DNA of 64,000 bases, from contig NC_040028.1 of assembly GCF_000972845.2 (NCBI RefSeq), forward strand, positions 19,062,210 to 19,126,209, written 5' to 3'. Position numbers and translations under genes: made by a program. The stretch's first letter is position 1, and the number at the start of each line of letters is the position of its first letter. Positions 37,331 through 49,321 of the stretch are shown in pieces. The stretch is from Larimichthys crocea. Its lineage: Eukaryota; Chordata; Actinopteri; Sciaenidae. The notes under the pieces are model-generated. The model was not told where the DNA came from. It worked only from the letters and a program-made list of their open reading frames with translations, and made no database searches.

Positions 37331-37839
37331 TGGCATTTCATGGACTTTTTTTCTTGCTTTTTATAGCATGATTTCACAAACCCTGTAATGCAAAATGTTG
37401 TTAAATCAATCAGCGTAAAAGACATTTAGATCAAACTTAAATGTTTAATCACAGTATGTATATTTCCCCCCATGCATCTGCATTATTTTTTTGGAACCCT
37501 GGGGCTTTTAGGTTTATATGCCTTGAATTAAACATTAAATACATCACTGCAAAGTATAAATAAGACAAAAACAAACATGTGAGCGTTGAGACAATGATTA
37601 TGTTTGCTGTTATATGGAGAGTCAAAGAGATGCTATAGATAACCACAAAGAGACATCCTGCTTGCTGTAATAATACGTCCTATAAATGACCACGCATACA
37701 AAAACACAAAGTCCACCTACACTCGTCTTCTGTAAACACAGACAGGCAGACGAGCTCCTCTCCTCCGTTCAGCTTCAGAGACACATTTTCTGCATCTTTT
37801 TTTTTTTTTACGCCTTAGCCGTGTCTTCTGTTTGGATGG
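37331..37839. other. Non-coding stretch
   Basis: AT-rich unique sequence with a T-run at about 37797-37809. No gene recognised. Confidence 0.55.
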
Positions 37840-38110
37840 AAATACTTAATTAAAAACACTTAGGGACCCAAGACAGTGCACATACAGAGTGTCCGGCCCA
37901 CCCATGTCTACCTGACAACTGACAGCCCAATCTGATTAAAGGCTGACTGGAGGAGGGGCCTCAGCCGTGGCCATCCACGGCAGGCCAAAAGTGATCACCA
38001 TGGCGATGGGTAATTACAGCTGTCAACACATCCTCCGCCCTGCTGGCACCGGTTTGATTGCGCTCTGCAACAATGATAGACAAGCTTAGCATGCACTCCA
38101 CCAACCGCCA
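37840..38110. promoter_or_regulatory. Candidate conserved non-coding element with RFX-like site
   Basis: Complex block with ATACTTAATTAAAAAC, AATCTGATTAAAGG and ATGGGTAATTACAGCTG, plus the palindromic RFX/X-box-like ATCACCATGGCGAT at 37994-38007. AACAATGATAGAC is a SOX-type core. Enhancer reading inferred. Confidence 0.36.
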
Positions 38111-38211
38111 ATCACACCGTCCCCTCTCTGCTCCATTTTAGCTGACATGCAACATTCACATGGCCACACAACACAGGGCCCGTCATGGCATCCCATCCCG
38201 GTTTTAATTGT

Positions 38212-38314
38212 TTCTCTCTGCCTTCTTCTCCTTTTCTACACCATCCTCAGCCTCCTCCCTTCTCTTCCCTCCTCTGTTCTCCCGTCTCCCTCTCCTCTCT
38301 CCCTCTCTCTCTCA
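38212..38314. repeat. Polypyrimidine tract
   Basis: About 100 bases, nearly all C/T, ending in CTCTCTCTCTC. Low-complexity; it creates Ser/Leu/Pro-rich frames on the plus strand. Confidence 0.85.
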
Positions 38315-38329
38315 TGCGGACAGCTCAGA

Positions 38330-38530
38330 AGTGCAAGTGTTATTACATAAAACTCCCGCTGTAGCATTAATTGAAGGGAGATATGGTGGGACAAAAGCGG
38401 CGGGGGGTAGAGCATGCCCATTATCACTCCTGCTTTCAACAGGTCTCACATTTGGAAACTGCAAATTGCAAAAACTTGCAAGGGCAAAATGTTTGACATT
38501 ATTTGATCTGCAACCATATGGTGTAAGCAG
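38330..38530. promoter_or_regulatory. Candidate conserved non-coding element
   Basis: Repeat-poor block with TAGCATTAATTGAAGGG, CCCATTATCACTCC and a GCAAATTGCAAAAACTTGCA palindrome-like run near 38461-38480. Lies directly after the polypyrimidine tract. Confidence 0.3.
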
Positions 38531-38639
38531 GGAGGAGGAGGGGGGGGTGAACACAAAAATAGATAAATAAGTAAACAAGAGAAGAAAGAAACAGAGGCGA
38601 CGCAATAGGAAGTGTGGCCAGAGAGAGCAAAACAAATCA

Positions 38640-39130
38640 AGAAAATAATTATCTTTAGGCTCTAATTAATGAGGGGTTTTACTTGCAAGAGGGTACGTCA
38701 AGTGCTCCCCCCCTGGTCCCCTCTGCCCAACTTCTCCTCCTGGTAGCCTCTCCTCTGCCATGCCCTTGCCTCCTATCCTATGGCTGACAGTGACAATAGC
38801 CATACTGTGGATGCTAAACAGCCCATTGTGAAGGACTACAAGTTCACATTGAGAAAAACATAGCCTTCCTGCTAGCATTGTGACGGTTGATTTAAGTTAC
38901 CCGTATTAATGAAGTCAAGTGTAACTGGACAGGGCTGACTCCAGCGTCCACATATCCTCTCTTAATTACCTGGCTTTGTCTCGGCATGCTTGTCCTTAAT
39001 CTGACCTAATGTGGCTAATAACTGAACTTGAAAACAATCAAAACAGCAATTAGCAACAACGGCCCCAGAAATGTTGAATTCTCAAAATGAATGCGGCCAA
39101 ATTGTTTGCTGCCTTTCAACGGGACGTATT
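38640..39130. promoter_or_regulatory. Candidate conserved non-coding element (long)
   Basis: Nearly 500 bases of complex sequence with many TAAT cores: GAAAATAATTATC, GCTCTAATTAATGAGG, CGTATTAATGAAGTC, CTCTTAATTACCTGG, GTCCTTAATCTGACC and CAGCAATTAGCAACAACGG. One of the most convincing regulatory-looking blocks by eye; no comparison made. Confidence 0.4.
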
Positions 39131-39559
39131 CAAATGGCATTCCTGGTTTTTTTTTGGTTTTTTAATCCATGAAACAATAAATAAAAAAAGAAAGCAAACA
39201 TTTTTTTTATTGAAATCATAAAAACCAGTAAAGGCTTCTGTAACAAAGGAACAGAATCTTTTATCATTCGCACCAAAATGAGAATTCGACAAACGGAAAA
39301 TATCACATCAAAGGTCACGTTTGAATATAGATTTCTATCTTTGCACATTCCCTGAATAACATGGCAGCCCTTTGATACACTGACCAAACCATTTTCGAAG
39401 AACAGAAAGTATTTTTATTCTTCTTTATTTGTCCTTTTTTTTTTCTTTTTATAACACAAATGCGTCTTCAAGGAGGTCTTGTTTAAGCCTGTAAATTCCT
39501 TGAAAGTGGATGAATGATACAGCCCCGGCATGGTACTGACGAAAACAGATGAGTGTTTT
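39131..39559. other. Non-coding stretch
   Basis: AT-rich with T-runs (39147-39164, 39430-39450) and A-runs. No gene recognised. Confidence 0.55.
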
Positions 39560-39860
39560 TCCTGAGGGAGAGGATTGTGGGTATGGAATGAGTTAGCACT
39601 GCCTGTTATTGCAGCTGATCATAAAAGGCTATGTGCATGGGAATTCCACTGTAAAAACCGGAAAATGTTTGTTCCCATAAAAACATGTTAATGCAAAACA
39701 GTTAGGCGAAAGACAAAACTTAAGCGCAGTCAATGAGGTCGTAAAAAAATAGGAGTGTTTAATCGTCCGCAGTGTGTTAATTAATGAAATGCATTTCTGA
39801 ACATATGCTGCTTGGAAAAATAAGAGAATTTATTCAGCCCGACCAAATAACAGAGTAACT
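39560..39860. promoter_or_regulatory. Candidate conserved non-coding element
   Basis: Repeat-free: GAGTTAGCACTGCCTG, GCTGATCATAAAAGG, GTTAATTAATGAAATGC and TAAGAGAATTTATTCAGC. Moderate motif density. Confidence 0.28.
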
Positions 39861-40239
39861 CAGACATTTCATTTGTATAAACACTTTAATCAAACATGCT
39901 GGAACACATACACAGAAATAAATCCTGGATATCATTTATTTAATTGATACAATACATGCTTCAGAGATTGCTAGAATATGTAACTACTCTTTTTTATTTG
40001 ATTTGTTCTAATCAAACTTAACCCTGACTGTGGGCGCGCTGGACAGCAGAGTAAATCCTCACTGATGTTTGACTGAATTCATCTACCTCCTTTTTGTGGC
40101 CCCCAATGCTGCGTCAATCCACCAATGGGGACGCGGGCAGGCGGATTAGCAGGAATCCTGAGAGGAAGTTTAAACAAGAGGAAACATTAAGTTTGAAATA
40201 AAACACAGGAAACAGGGTTAACTGCAACTCCTCCCACCC
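39861..40239. other. Non-coding stretch
   Basis: AT-rich unique sequence passing into a GC-balanced part near 40030-40150. No gene recognised. Confidence 0.5.
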
Positions 40240-40450
40240 CAGTGCCAGTGGCAGGGCTATTTTTTGCCCAATTATCCTTGGTTAACGGGATTAATTACTC
40301 TAACTTCTCTTTCTTTTCTTCCCCTCCAAGCAAACGGGCAATAAATCCTTTTCCGTGCTACATGGTCTGAGAGGGCCATTCTAATTAGCATAACAAGTTA
40401 CAAAATCATTACGGGCCTTAAAGTGCTTACAGAGAAAACAACATCTGAAG
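40240..40450. promoter_or_regulatory. Candidate conserved non-coding element
   Basis: GCCCAATTATCCTTGG, GGGATTAATTACTC, GGGCAATAAATCC, CATTCTAATTAGCATAAC and AAAATCATTACGGGCC in 200 bases, with a short pyrimidine stretch in the middle. GGGATTA and GGATTA are bicoid-type (OTX/PITX) cores. Strong texture for an enhancer. Confidence 0.36.
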
Positions 40451-41049
40451 TGCACAGGATGCAGGGTGGGATTTAGGAGGGCTATTTAATTGAATAAAAA
40501 TGTTTGGGGAGGTGGGAAGAAGGGGGTAAACACAACAGAGGTGATGCAAGGGGAGGGCAGTGACACACAAACCGAGGGTCGGACTTCCACAGGACCGACC
40601 CCGGTCTGTGTCTGCTATACAAAACACTACAAAACATAGAATTAATGGATATGAGCTAACAGATGAGAGCTGTATTGATCACACACACACACATGACTAA
40701 CACTGGCATGATTAATAACACACCTCTATCTATCTATCTAATCACCGGACGAGGTGAGGCTGTGTGAGTTCATGGCGATGTCTGTAAATCTCACTACACT
40801 TATGGGATTTTTTTTGCTCGCCGTCCGCCGCCTTGTGCCAAAGTCCACGCCGCAGAGAGTCTGAGGGCAAAAACAGACGTTTTCTAGCCAACCTGTTTAG
40901 CATGAGTCCCACCCAGTCGTCTGCTTTCACTAACCTGTCCTGACAAGTACCCAGATTAACGTAATCTTATATCAGTGCAGAGGAGCAGAAGAGAGCAGAT
41001 GGACCCCCTGTGCCCCCCCACACACACCACCCCCTCCGCAGCCCCCACC

Positions 41050-41051
<2 letters not shown>

Positions 41052-41087
<36 letters not shown>

Positions 41088-41128
41088 TGCAAACTCTCTC
41101 ACTCATAAACACACACACACACACACAC
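41052..41128. repeat. Double (CA)n microsatellite
   Basis: About seventeen CA units, a short spacer, then about ten more; preceded by CCCCCAC-rich sequence. Confidence 0.95.
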
Positions 41129-41915
41129 TCGTACACACGTATTACAGACTTAGCTGCTAGAGTGCTTAGCATGCAAAACCTGGGCCCCAGCCACAGCAAT
41201 TAATGTTCTCCCAGCAAATTGCCACAGCTTTGGATGATGCTGTTTGGGGAATGTTAGCCTGTATCTTCATATGCTGTGCCTCAGCGAACACTGCGGTCCT
41301 GCTGGTGTGTGAGTGTGCCAGTATGGTCATTTTAACATAAGATGAAAAAAAACAAAACAAAAAAAAAACAGGAAGGAAGAAAGAAAGAAAAAAAAAGGCG
41401 CTTCTCATTAATTTTCAAATAAATAAATAAACAAATATATTAATAGACAAGTAATTGAATAAGAGACTCAACAAGAGACTGTAGGCTGGGGAATTGAATT
41501 TGGGATTTCTAACACTTGTCATCTGCTGTGTTGAAGTGAGCTTGTCTTTTTACAGTTTCCGTGGTAAATCTCAACAACTTTGCTAAACTGAACAGATGGG
41601 CTTGCTAATTAGCAGCGCTCAGGCTGTAAGTTTGTTTATAAAGAGAGAAAGGGTTCCAGACATCTTGACACATTTTATTAACATATCATACCTTAAAGCT
41701 ATGCTTCTTGATACCCACCAGGCTCTTTAGCTAAATGCACACGCACATGCGGGGAGACACACACGCTTTTTCACACTCGCACATACACTCTTATATAAAC
41801 ATGCCTGTGTGCGTCAGTGCACACACATACACTGTACACACCAGGGAAACAATAAAAGTCAGCCTTGCGAAACGGAACACCCTGTATGTATGCTCATGAA
41901 TATGCACAATTAACT

Positions 41916-41950
41916 CTGTGTGTGTCTGTGTGTGTGTGTGTGTGTGGGTG
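41916..41950. repeat. (TG)n microsatellite
   Basis: TG units with one TC interruption. Confidence 0.93.
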
Positions 41951-42112
41951 TTTGTGCATGAGCGCATGTCTTTACAGAAGTGTAACAGCACATTTTGCAC
42001 ATGAGTGTATGTGCACTGTATAAATATGTGTGTATGTGAGAGGTAGTGTTTGTTTACGAGGGTGTCACTGTGTGTGCCATGCGTCCATGTCCTTGCTAGA
42101 GCAGTGGCATGC

Positions 42113-42141
42113 TTCTCTCTCTCTCTCTCTCTCTCTCTCTC
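42113..42141. repeat. (CT)n microsatellite
   Basis: About fourteen CT units, perfect. Confidence 0.95.
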
Positions 42142-42521
42142 CACCAGACACCCCCTCCTAAATTCACCCCCTGTGGTTTTGTCAGCTTTCACTATTTTGT
42201 GTCAGGACACCGACACTAGATGATGTCCCCGAGCAGACGTGGCCGTAGAACTCCCCGAGGGGTCCCGAGTATTCAGCAGCGGGATAGGATGGACTGTGGC
42301 ACCATGAGTGCCATTTAAACCTCCTGCCGGGTCCCACTTAGGACGGGGGCGACATCACGGCACCGACCCACTACGCTGATTCAGTGAGATGTGAAAAAAC
42401 TGTGCTGGAGAAAGACAATGACAGAGGACGAGTGCACGATAAAGAAAGATAGATGGAGAAGAAAAGAACCCATCACCAGTGATGCCCGATGATACAGCTC
42501 ATATCACATTTTTCTTTCTCT

Positions 42522-42524
<3 letters not shown>

Positions 42525-42566
<42 letters not shown>
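42525..42566. repeat. (CA)n microsatellite
   Basis: About twenty-one perfect CA units, immediately before the minisatellite at 42590. Confidence 0.96.
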
Positions 42567-42569
<3 letters not shown>

Positions 42570-42589
42570 CTCGGTGTTTCGGCAGGCAC

Positions 42590-42723
42590 ATATTGCCATG
42601 GTGATCCTGGTTAAGAGGCTTACATTCGGCCCATGCTGATGGTTGCTGGGGGACACTCCCATTGCCATGGTGATGGCTACCGGGAGGACACTCACATTGC
42701 CATGGTGATGATGGCAGGAGCCA
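42590..42723. repeat. 34-35 bp minisatellite with CCATGG cores
   Basis: ATTGCCATGGTGAT recurs at 42592, 42661 and 42695; spacings of 69 and 34 fit a unit of 34-35 bases. A decayed copy (CCATGCTGATGG) sits between the first two, giving about 3.7 copies. The third unit continues GGCTACCGGGAGGACACTCA, with the second and fourth partly matching. The core resembles an RFX X-box palindrome. Confidence 0.85.
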
Positions 42724-44869
42724 GGCATGCCAACCAATGAGATGATGGATAGATGCCATGCAGGAGGCGAAGGGAAAAACGTGACTAGAATGCCCGCTTG
42801 TCATGTCTACTGTCAAGGAGACTTTTCAGAAATTGTGTCTCCACATACGCTGCAACCAGCAGCTTTCCTGTAAAGAGGAATATTTATGCTCTTGTGATGG
42901 CTCAAATAATAAGAACATAAGGGCAATGATATGTTAATCCATAAATATCACAGGACAAGCGCAGGGGCTACTCTAAAGATTACAAAAGAAAACGCTGCAG
43001 ATTACACATCTAAGATTGCAGATGACATGAATTATGGATAGGAAACATGCAAAGGAGGAGCTTCAAATTCAAAGCGTGCAAAAAGAAAAAGAAAAATAGT
43101 CATGCAAAATACATCAGAGAAAAACAGATTCAGTCATCGGCGGTACAAGGAGTCTATTTGAGTCAGCGTTTGTGTGTGAAATATGCATACCACCTAATTC
43201 TACATTCCATCAGTAATAATAACAATGCAGAAGCAGCAAAGGCGGCAGCAATCTGGTGATTTAGCTCCAGATAATAGCTCAAGCCATTTCGCCTGCCTCC
43301 CAGTAGAGGGAGGCTGGGGCTGGGTTGAGGGCCAGTGGGACGAGGCTTGGGAATCAAGAGACTGAAGCAGCCTGAAGGCATGGAACAGGTCCAAATCTGG
43401 CCCAGGGTAAATGACTACCAAGAGTTGTTGTACGTGTATTTGTGTGAGGAACAGGGGGAGGTGGGGTGGAGCAAGGCAGGGGGCTTGTTGGACTGAATCT
43501 ATCGTGTACATTTTACACAAATATACACACACATGCACACAGCGATACACATCTCTCAGCGTCACCTGTCTCAGATTTCCTACTGAGCTGTTTTTCTCAG
43601 AGATGGAAAGTTTTGCACGTCGAAAAAGAAAAAAAATACTGATCCCCCACAAAGCGACGGGCCAACACCTAAAAGGTCAACCACAATAGCTCATAGAAAC
43701 ATCTCATCCAGCTTTGCCACTAATACTTTAAACCCAATCACATACATACACACACACATAAGAATGCAGAGATCACCACATGTTGCTTGTCTTGTCTGTG
43801 TCAGGAGAGACTGTGAGTCTCTCAGCCAATAAGAATCAGCACTGAGTGTTATCACTGACCCTCAGGCGATGGGACTTTAAAAAACCCACACTTGGATTTG
43901 ACAAACCATATGTATGCGTGCGTGTTCACATGTGTGTGTGTGTGTGTGCCCATGCATGAGCAGCCAGACCCCTCAATTCACTTCAGTTCAGCGGTGGCTT
44001 CTCTACCTTTGGTCGTCTTCGGTTTGCTTGAGTTGACAGTTCAGCAAAGATAAAAGATTTACCTCTGCTTCCCGAGAAAGTGACACACAATACACCAGAG
44101 AAAGAGTGTGTTTGAAACGCATTGAGGAGTGTGTCATGTCTACAAATCCATCTCTGCATGGGCAGGGGCGCCTGCAGGATACTATCGCATAGTACCCACA
44201 AGGTGCAGAGAAAAAACTCTCGATGCTCACATGCCTATAATCAAATGACGTTGTATGTTTTTGCATTTTTTATACAACATAATCCATACACTGTAAATAC
44301 AAGGCTAAATATCATAAAACTCATTCACCTGCTGAAACAATTTGCTGCTTTTCAGAGACCTGCACTCTCCAGGTGCAGCCAAACACACTATAAATATCTA
44401 TCAAACACAGCGTGATGGATACAACATCAGCTTGGGTGCAATAAAAACCATTCAGCACAAATGCAGTAATGATTTTCCACATTTCAACAACATGTAAATC
44501 CAGTCAAACACAGCAACCGTCCAGCAGTATGGGATCCCATAACGCAGCTTGGAAAATGAGCTCTCAAGAAAAGGATATCATGTAAAAAGCAATAGAGGAT
44601 AAATAAACAAGAGATGATGACTCCGAGTGGAGACATATTACCCTCGAAGTTTAGCCGCAATCTCCTCGTGAAACTTGTGCGTGACAGTGTATGCTCAAAA
44701 ACAAACTGTGGGCACAGATGAATTTTATATGATGCTGTGTATCTCTATACAGCATTTAGTTTAATGATGACGGTTTTTACAGAAGATTTGTTGATTTCTT
44801 TAATATATTTTACACTGTTTTTACCTGCTACCCGAAGATTAATGATCAATTAACTGCTGTGGGCTTTAA
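42724..44869. other. Non-coding stretch
   Basis: Unique sequence with small CA/TG runs (43526-43545, 43747-43759, 43931-43948). The minus frame 43200-43652 (150 codons) has no family match. No gene called. Confidence 0.5.
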
Positions 44870-45181
44870 AGGTCAGGTGTGTAGGATTTTAGTGGCACCT
44901 AGCAGTGAAGTTGCAGATTGCAACCAAATGAATACTCTCCCACGTCTCACCCTCTCCTTTCAAATATGCTAGGTCAGTGTTTGGTTTGTCTGTTCTGGGC
45001 TACTGTAGTTCAACATGGTGGACTCTGTGGAAGAGGACCCGCTCGATAGATTTTAAAGGACTGATTTTAACAACAAGAAAAACACAACAATTCTTATTAT
45101 TGTACACTGATTAAAACATCCTGATGAAAATTGGTTTCTATTCCTGCAAAGAAATACTCCTAAATCTCACACACTGGACCT
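44870..45181 (+). mobile_element. Non-autonomous inverted-repeat transposon (MITE), copy 1
   Basis: The left end AGGTCAGGTGTGTAGGATTT (44870) and right end AAATCTCACACACTGGACCT (ending 45181) form inverted repeats matching at 16 of 20 positions. TTAA flanks both sides (44866-44869, 45182-45185), as in piggyBac-type insertions. The interior has TGTTCTGGGCTACTGTAG and ACTCTGTGGAAGAGGACC, text I recognise from a family dispersed in percomorph fishes. About 312 bases, no coding capacity, apparently full length. Confidence 0.85.
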
Positions 45182-45359
45182 TTAAGGTTCTGTATCAATG
45201 CAGATGAATTTAACTGCAATGCTAAAAGGTGTTGAAGGTTTCTTTCTCTCACTCGTAGATGCCTGAGCTGACCACCTGCATGTGAATACATCAAAGATAA
45301 AACCACAACATATCAGTTGACTTCAGGACGATGTGATTAGTGGGCAGTGTGGTTGCAGG

Positions 45360-45600
45360 TGCCCCTGCGTGGGTCCATCCTTGAAGATTAAAAAGCTCAA
45401 TTGGATTGTCCACTACAGTGTGCTGCAATTTGATGAATTAATGGTGCAATGATGAATAAGATAGGAGCCCATATTAACAGGTAAATCTTTATTGTAGGAG
45501 CATGAAGCCATGCAAAAAAAAAAAGGAGGAGGCATAATGCTGCATTTGTAATTCTTTTGTGATTTTGTTCTAGCTTTCCATATTCAGGGCCTGAGGGAAG
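45360..45600. promoter_or_regulatory. Candidate conserved non-coding element
   Basis: GCTCAATTGGATTGTCC, GATGAATTAATGGTGC, CCCATATTAACAGG and GCATTTGTAATTC in a mostly repeat-free block, broken by an A-run near 45514. Possible enhancer. Confidence 0.28.
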
Positions 45601-46055
45601 GAAATATGTGTGGATTACACGTTAAAAGACACCCCCAAACTGGCCAAGCCCCTGAGGAGACCAATCGAGAGCCGTGTTACCAAAGTCCCCGCAGAGACAA
45701 CAAGCCATGTGAAGTGTGAAACCCCTCGCCAACATGGATTTAAGATTTCAGAAAACGTACATCAGTGAGAATGGAAATATTCAGGGAGAAAGAAGAGAAC
45801 GAGGGGAGAGAGAGAAAGAATGGACAGACTGCTGTTTGACAAATATTGTGAGACGTGGTAGAGGGGTGGTGGTGTTTTCATTGCTGACATCAACATAAAT
45901 TTTCCTGGCGTGGCTCTCCTTGCCCAGCGTGGGCTCAGCACTGGGAAACTGGAGAGGAAATTCTCCGAGCCGCAAGGGAGTGGAATCAAAGAGCCAGGGC
46001 TCGGAGACCTCTGACACACTGAACTCCTCACTGACCCCACAACTCTCTCTTGTTC

Positions 46056-46080
46056 TCACACACACACACACACTCACATA
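46056..46080. repeat. (CA)n microsatellite
   Basis: About eight CA units with a CT interruption. Confidence 0.9.
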
Positions 46081-46400
46081 TAGTTACATGCACAGACACA
46101 TAAAAAAAAAATACCCACATACTCTCTGAGATCGACAGCAACGCAGCAAGACGCGCACAAACAAATCCGCACATATACACCACTTTCAAGAGCATTTGGG
46201 ATCCGTGCTCATCACTTTGTGTCTTCGGTGTCTGATCTATCTGAAAGCGGTGCATCTGTTTCTGCCATCTGATAAGCAGCGTTTGTCCCCGTGTGGCTCT
46301 TGGGGGCGGCGCACACTGTCCTGCATCAGAACTGTGAGGTGTTCAGTGGTGGACCAAAGGTTCAATGAGCCCTGTCTGAGGAGCCTCATTAAAACTTGAC

Positions 46401-46467
46401 AGACACACACACACACACAGATCTGTGCGTGTCATACTGAGCACGTATACACACACACACACACATG
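46401..46467. repeat. Paired short (CA)n runs
   Basis: Two CA runs of about nine units separated by unique sequence. Confidence 0.88.
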
Positions 46468-46838
46468 CGACTTGAGTTAATGATGATGTAATTAGCCCTG
46501 ATATCCTTGAAATGTCGGGTGCCAGGAAGTGGGGATATGCTTCATGCCATCCGCAGTTTCTCGGAGTGTGAATGTGTGCATGTGTGAGCACACTATGCCT
46601 TCAAACTTGTTGGAGACTGTACAATGAACATGATGGCCGCTCTGTTCTATGCCACAGTGAGTAGGCTTTCCACCTCAGCTCCCCTGAAAAGAAGCACACG
46701 CACAATGGCCGCCATAATGAGGAAGTCTTCCACGTCGTCGCACAAACGCACAATCCGACAATTTGAGCAGGTGTGGCAGGCAAACTGCTGCAAATACCGG
46801 AGGCATTTACGAGAAGTGGACTACTGCTAATGCGAGTT

Positions 46839-46861
46839 TGTGTGTGTGTGTGTGTGTGTGT
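46839..46861. repeat. (GT)n microsatellite
   Basis: About eleven GT units, perfect. Confidence 0.94.
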
Positions 46862-46969
46862 CATACTTTGTGGGTTCCATGTTTGGATCCAGGCACCATT
46901 CATGATTAGGCACCAGGTGAAAGAGCGTGCAGCTGGCTGACATGAATGAATGCTATTCCCCGTGACCCC

Positions 46970-46975
46970 TGTGTC

Positions 46976-47006
<31 letters not shown>

Positions 47007-47045
47007 GCAAGTGCATGCACATTTGTGTGTGTGTGTGTGTGTGTA
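46970..47045. repeat. Compound (TG)n microsatellite
   Basis: Three TG runs broken by TC, TT and a CAAGTGCATGCACATT spacer. Confidence 0.94.
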
Positions 47046-48179
47046 TAGATAGAGGGTCCGGGGCGTGGGAGGGCATGATGAGCGGACAAAGCGACTTTCA
47101 GATGCCACCACAAAACACATCATCAGTATGAGAGGAAGGGTACAGAGGTGAAGGAAAAAAGAGGGTTTACAACACTGCTCAAGCATGGCAACTTGTTCAA
47201 ACCTCCCTTGTCTTGTGTCTAGAACCGTCTCAGCCCATCACCCACTATTTAGCAATGGGACACAGACAAGATTCTCAAGGGGGGGAGAGGGTGGAGGGGA
47301 GAGATTGTGTAATAGATGGAAAATTAACAACCAGCATTTGTGGAGCAGTCATTTTAGCGTCCGTATTCCACCGTTGTTGATCTTTTCTCACAGAAAGACA
47401 GATGAATTTCTGAGCATGATGTCAAGGTGTTGCTCCCCTTTATGCATGTCACCTACCAGAGAAGCAACAGGGTCCCCAATCAGAGCTCAGAACAGACGCT
47501 GGGGCCCACCGAGGTCTGTCAAAGTGTGCAGGCTGTTTTAATCCACTCTGCTGGAAGTCTCCTCTGTAGGCGTGTGTATGTGTGTGCATGTGTGAATGTC
47601 TGGAACAGTGGGCACGATAAGCCGCAACAAGATAAAAGCCAGCTTGAACAATGATGTCATAGATTTCCACAGATTTTCTGGGAGGTCGGTGAAGTCAGAC
47701 CTGAATGAAGCTGAGGGCCCCCGTTATGCTTTGGCCGGCCGCCTCTCCTCCGTTGTAATAACATGACTGCGATAGCTGGAGGATTAGCCAGCGCAATGGG
47801 TCTGAAGCTTTCACTTATCCATCAATATCATACTTAGAGCCGCTCTCCCTCCCTCAGCATATCTTTTTGATCCTTACCTCTCTATATCAGTAAACACTTG
47901 TTCTCCCCTTCCATCAAGGAGAAAAGAGGAGGGTGACTAGAGGACTCCAAATAATGCAATTAAACACTGACCGCAGGGTTCAGTGCTGCTTATCAATACA
48001 CCCAGCAGGGGAGCAAAGACCAGCTCAAACCAGGGCTTCAGCTGTCTACTCTATGAAGACACATTTTATTAGACCCGCTACTATATCGTCCATCTCTAAA
48101 AAATCTGCATCTCCTCTGCCCACTGGAAACGAGACTACATATATAAAAGTGCTACTAAAAGAGCGGTCCTAAAACAAGC

Positions 48180-48181
48180 AA

Positions 48182-48253
<72 letters not shown>
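48180..48253. repeat. (AAAG)n tetranucleotide microsatellite
   Basis: About eighteen perfect AAAG units, an all-purine strand of 74 bases; the longest tetranucleotide array here. Confidence 0.98.
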
Positions 48254-49298
48254 GCAACAGTTCAGCCAATCGTCAAACGCTGGTTAGCACATTATGTAGT
48301 GGAGTGCTGCAGGCTGTAGGGGATGTACTCCCTGCTCAGCGGTGAGGACAGGTGTGCTGTTCAACACGTTTCTTCCCTCTCTGCTCTGTTTTGCTGTCTG
48401 CACAGCTGACCTCCACGGGAGGCTTGTCTGAAGCAGAGCCAGGTTGAGAGCTAGCATACCAGCCTGGGAGCCCACAGAGCACATGAACCAGGCCTGAACC
48501 AGGCCTCTGCCGCTCAGCGGAGCTCCCGGCCCCCGCCTACCCCTGCCACCCCCTCGGTCAGCCGCTGACAAATGCTGGGACTCTCCCTGGTTCTTTGGTT
48601 TCCCCCAACCTGGACACCAGGCACCTAGAGGATAAACCCACTCATACATAATAAACAGCAGCCCCAGGGCCTGGTGTGTGATCTCATCATGCATGTGCCC
48701 TCTGTAGAAAGAAATGTGACAGACTGCAGCGAGGAAGTGTGTGTCGGAGAGAGTGGCGTGTGTGGAGAGCTGCAAGGGTGCCAAACAGAGTGGTACACAA
48801 CAGCAGCATGCATCCTCTCATGCCCAGTGTGCGATGCTCTACTGGCCTACCCTCATCTGCATAATGAAAATATGCACCGATAAGGATGGTTAAACTGACA
48901 CAAGGCCTAATCAGGAAAAATGTCTTTGGACCACAGGGATCCTCTGGCTGAAGAAGCTGTGGGAAGATGGAGACAGAGGAGTCGCAGAGCCAAAAGGGCA
49001 GGACAAACATTGGCAGGAATCCGGACTTTGACATACACGCCCAAATATGCAAAAATAAAAAGGGAAGATTGAGCAATTTTTAAAAGGGGAACATTCTTCT
49101 CTGCAAAGCCCCTGACTGGATTGATGAGTGATTCTAAACAAACAGCGCTGGAGAGTTTAGTGAACAGAGCCAAGCGCTTAGGGAACATGAAAAGCAGCAA
49201 AGCCCTGGCGAGGTGGTCCGGCTGTTTCATCACTCTGCAGGCTGAGGAATCAATGGGAGCAGGAAAAGAGGGCATTCTTGGACCACTGACTAACTAAC

Positions 49299-49321
49299 AG
49301 AGAGAGAGAGAGAGAGAGAGG
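49299..49321. repeat. (AG)n microsatellite
   Basis: About eleven AG units, perfect. Confidence 0.94.

Larger units (their letters stand above)
40451..42588. other. Non-coding, microsatellite-rich stretch
   Basis: No gene recognised. Holds CA at 40679-40692, ATCT units at 40727-40740, CA at 41052-41128, A/GAAA-rich 41343-41397, TG at 41916-41950, CT at 42113-42141 and CA at 42525-42566. Confidence 0.55.
45186..48179. other. Non-coding stretch with TG/CA clusters
   Basis: Candidate regulatory block at 45360-45600, then unique sequence and TG/CA arrays at 46056-46080, 46401-46467, 46839-46861 and 46970-47045. The 170-codon minus frame 46601-47113 is an artefact of these arrays (THTHTH runs). 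No gene recognised. Confidence 0.55.

Noticed and set aside
46601..47113. 170-codon minus-strand open frame, the longest in the window
   Set aside because: Much of it is THTHTH/NTHT runs encoded by CA/TG microsatellites.
48284..48784. 166-codon minus-strand open frame
   Set aside because: No family signature, no start context, Gly/Arg-rich middle from GC-rich low-complexity DNA.
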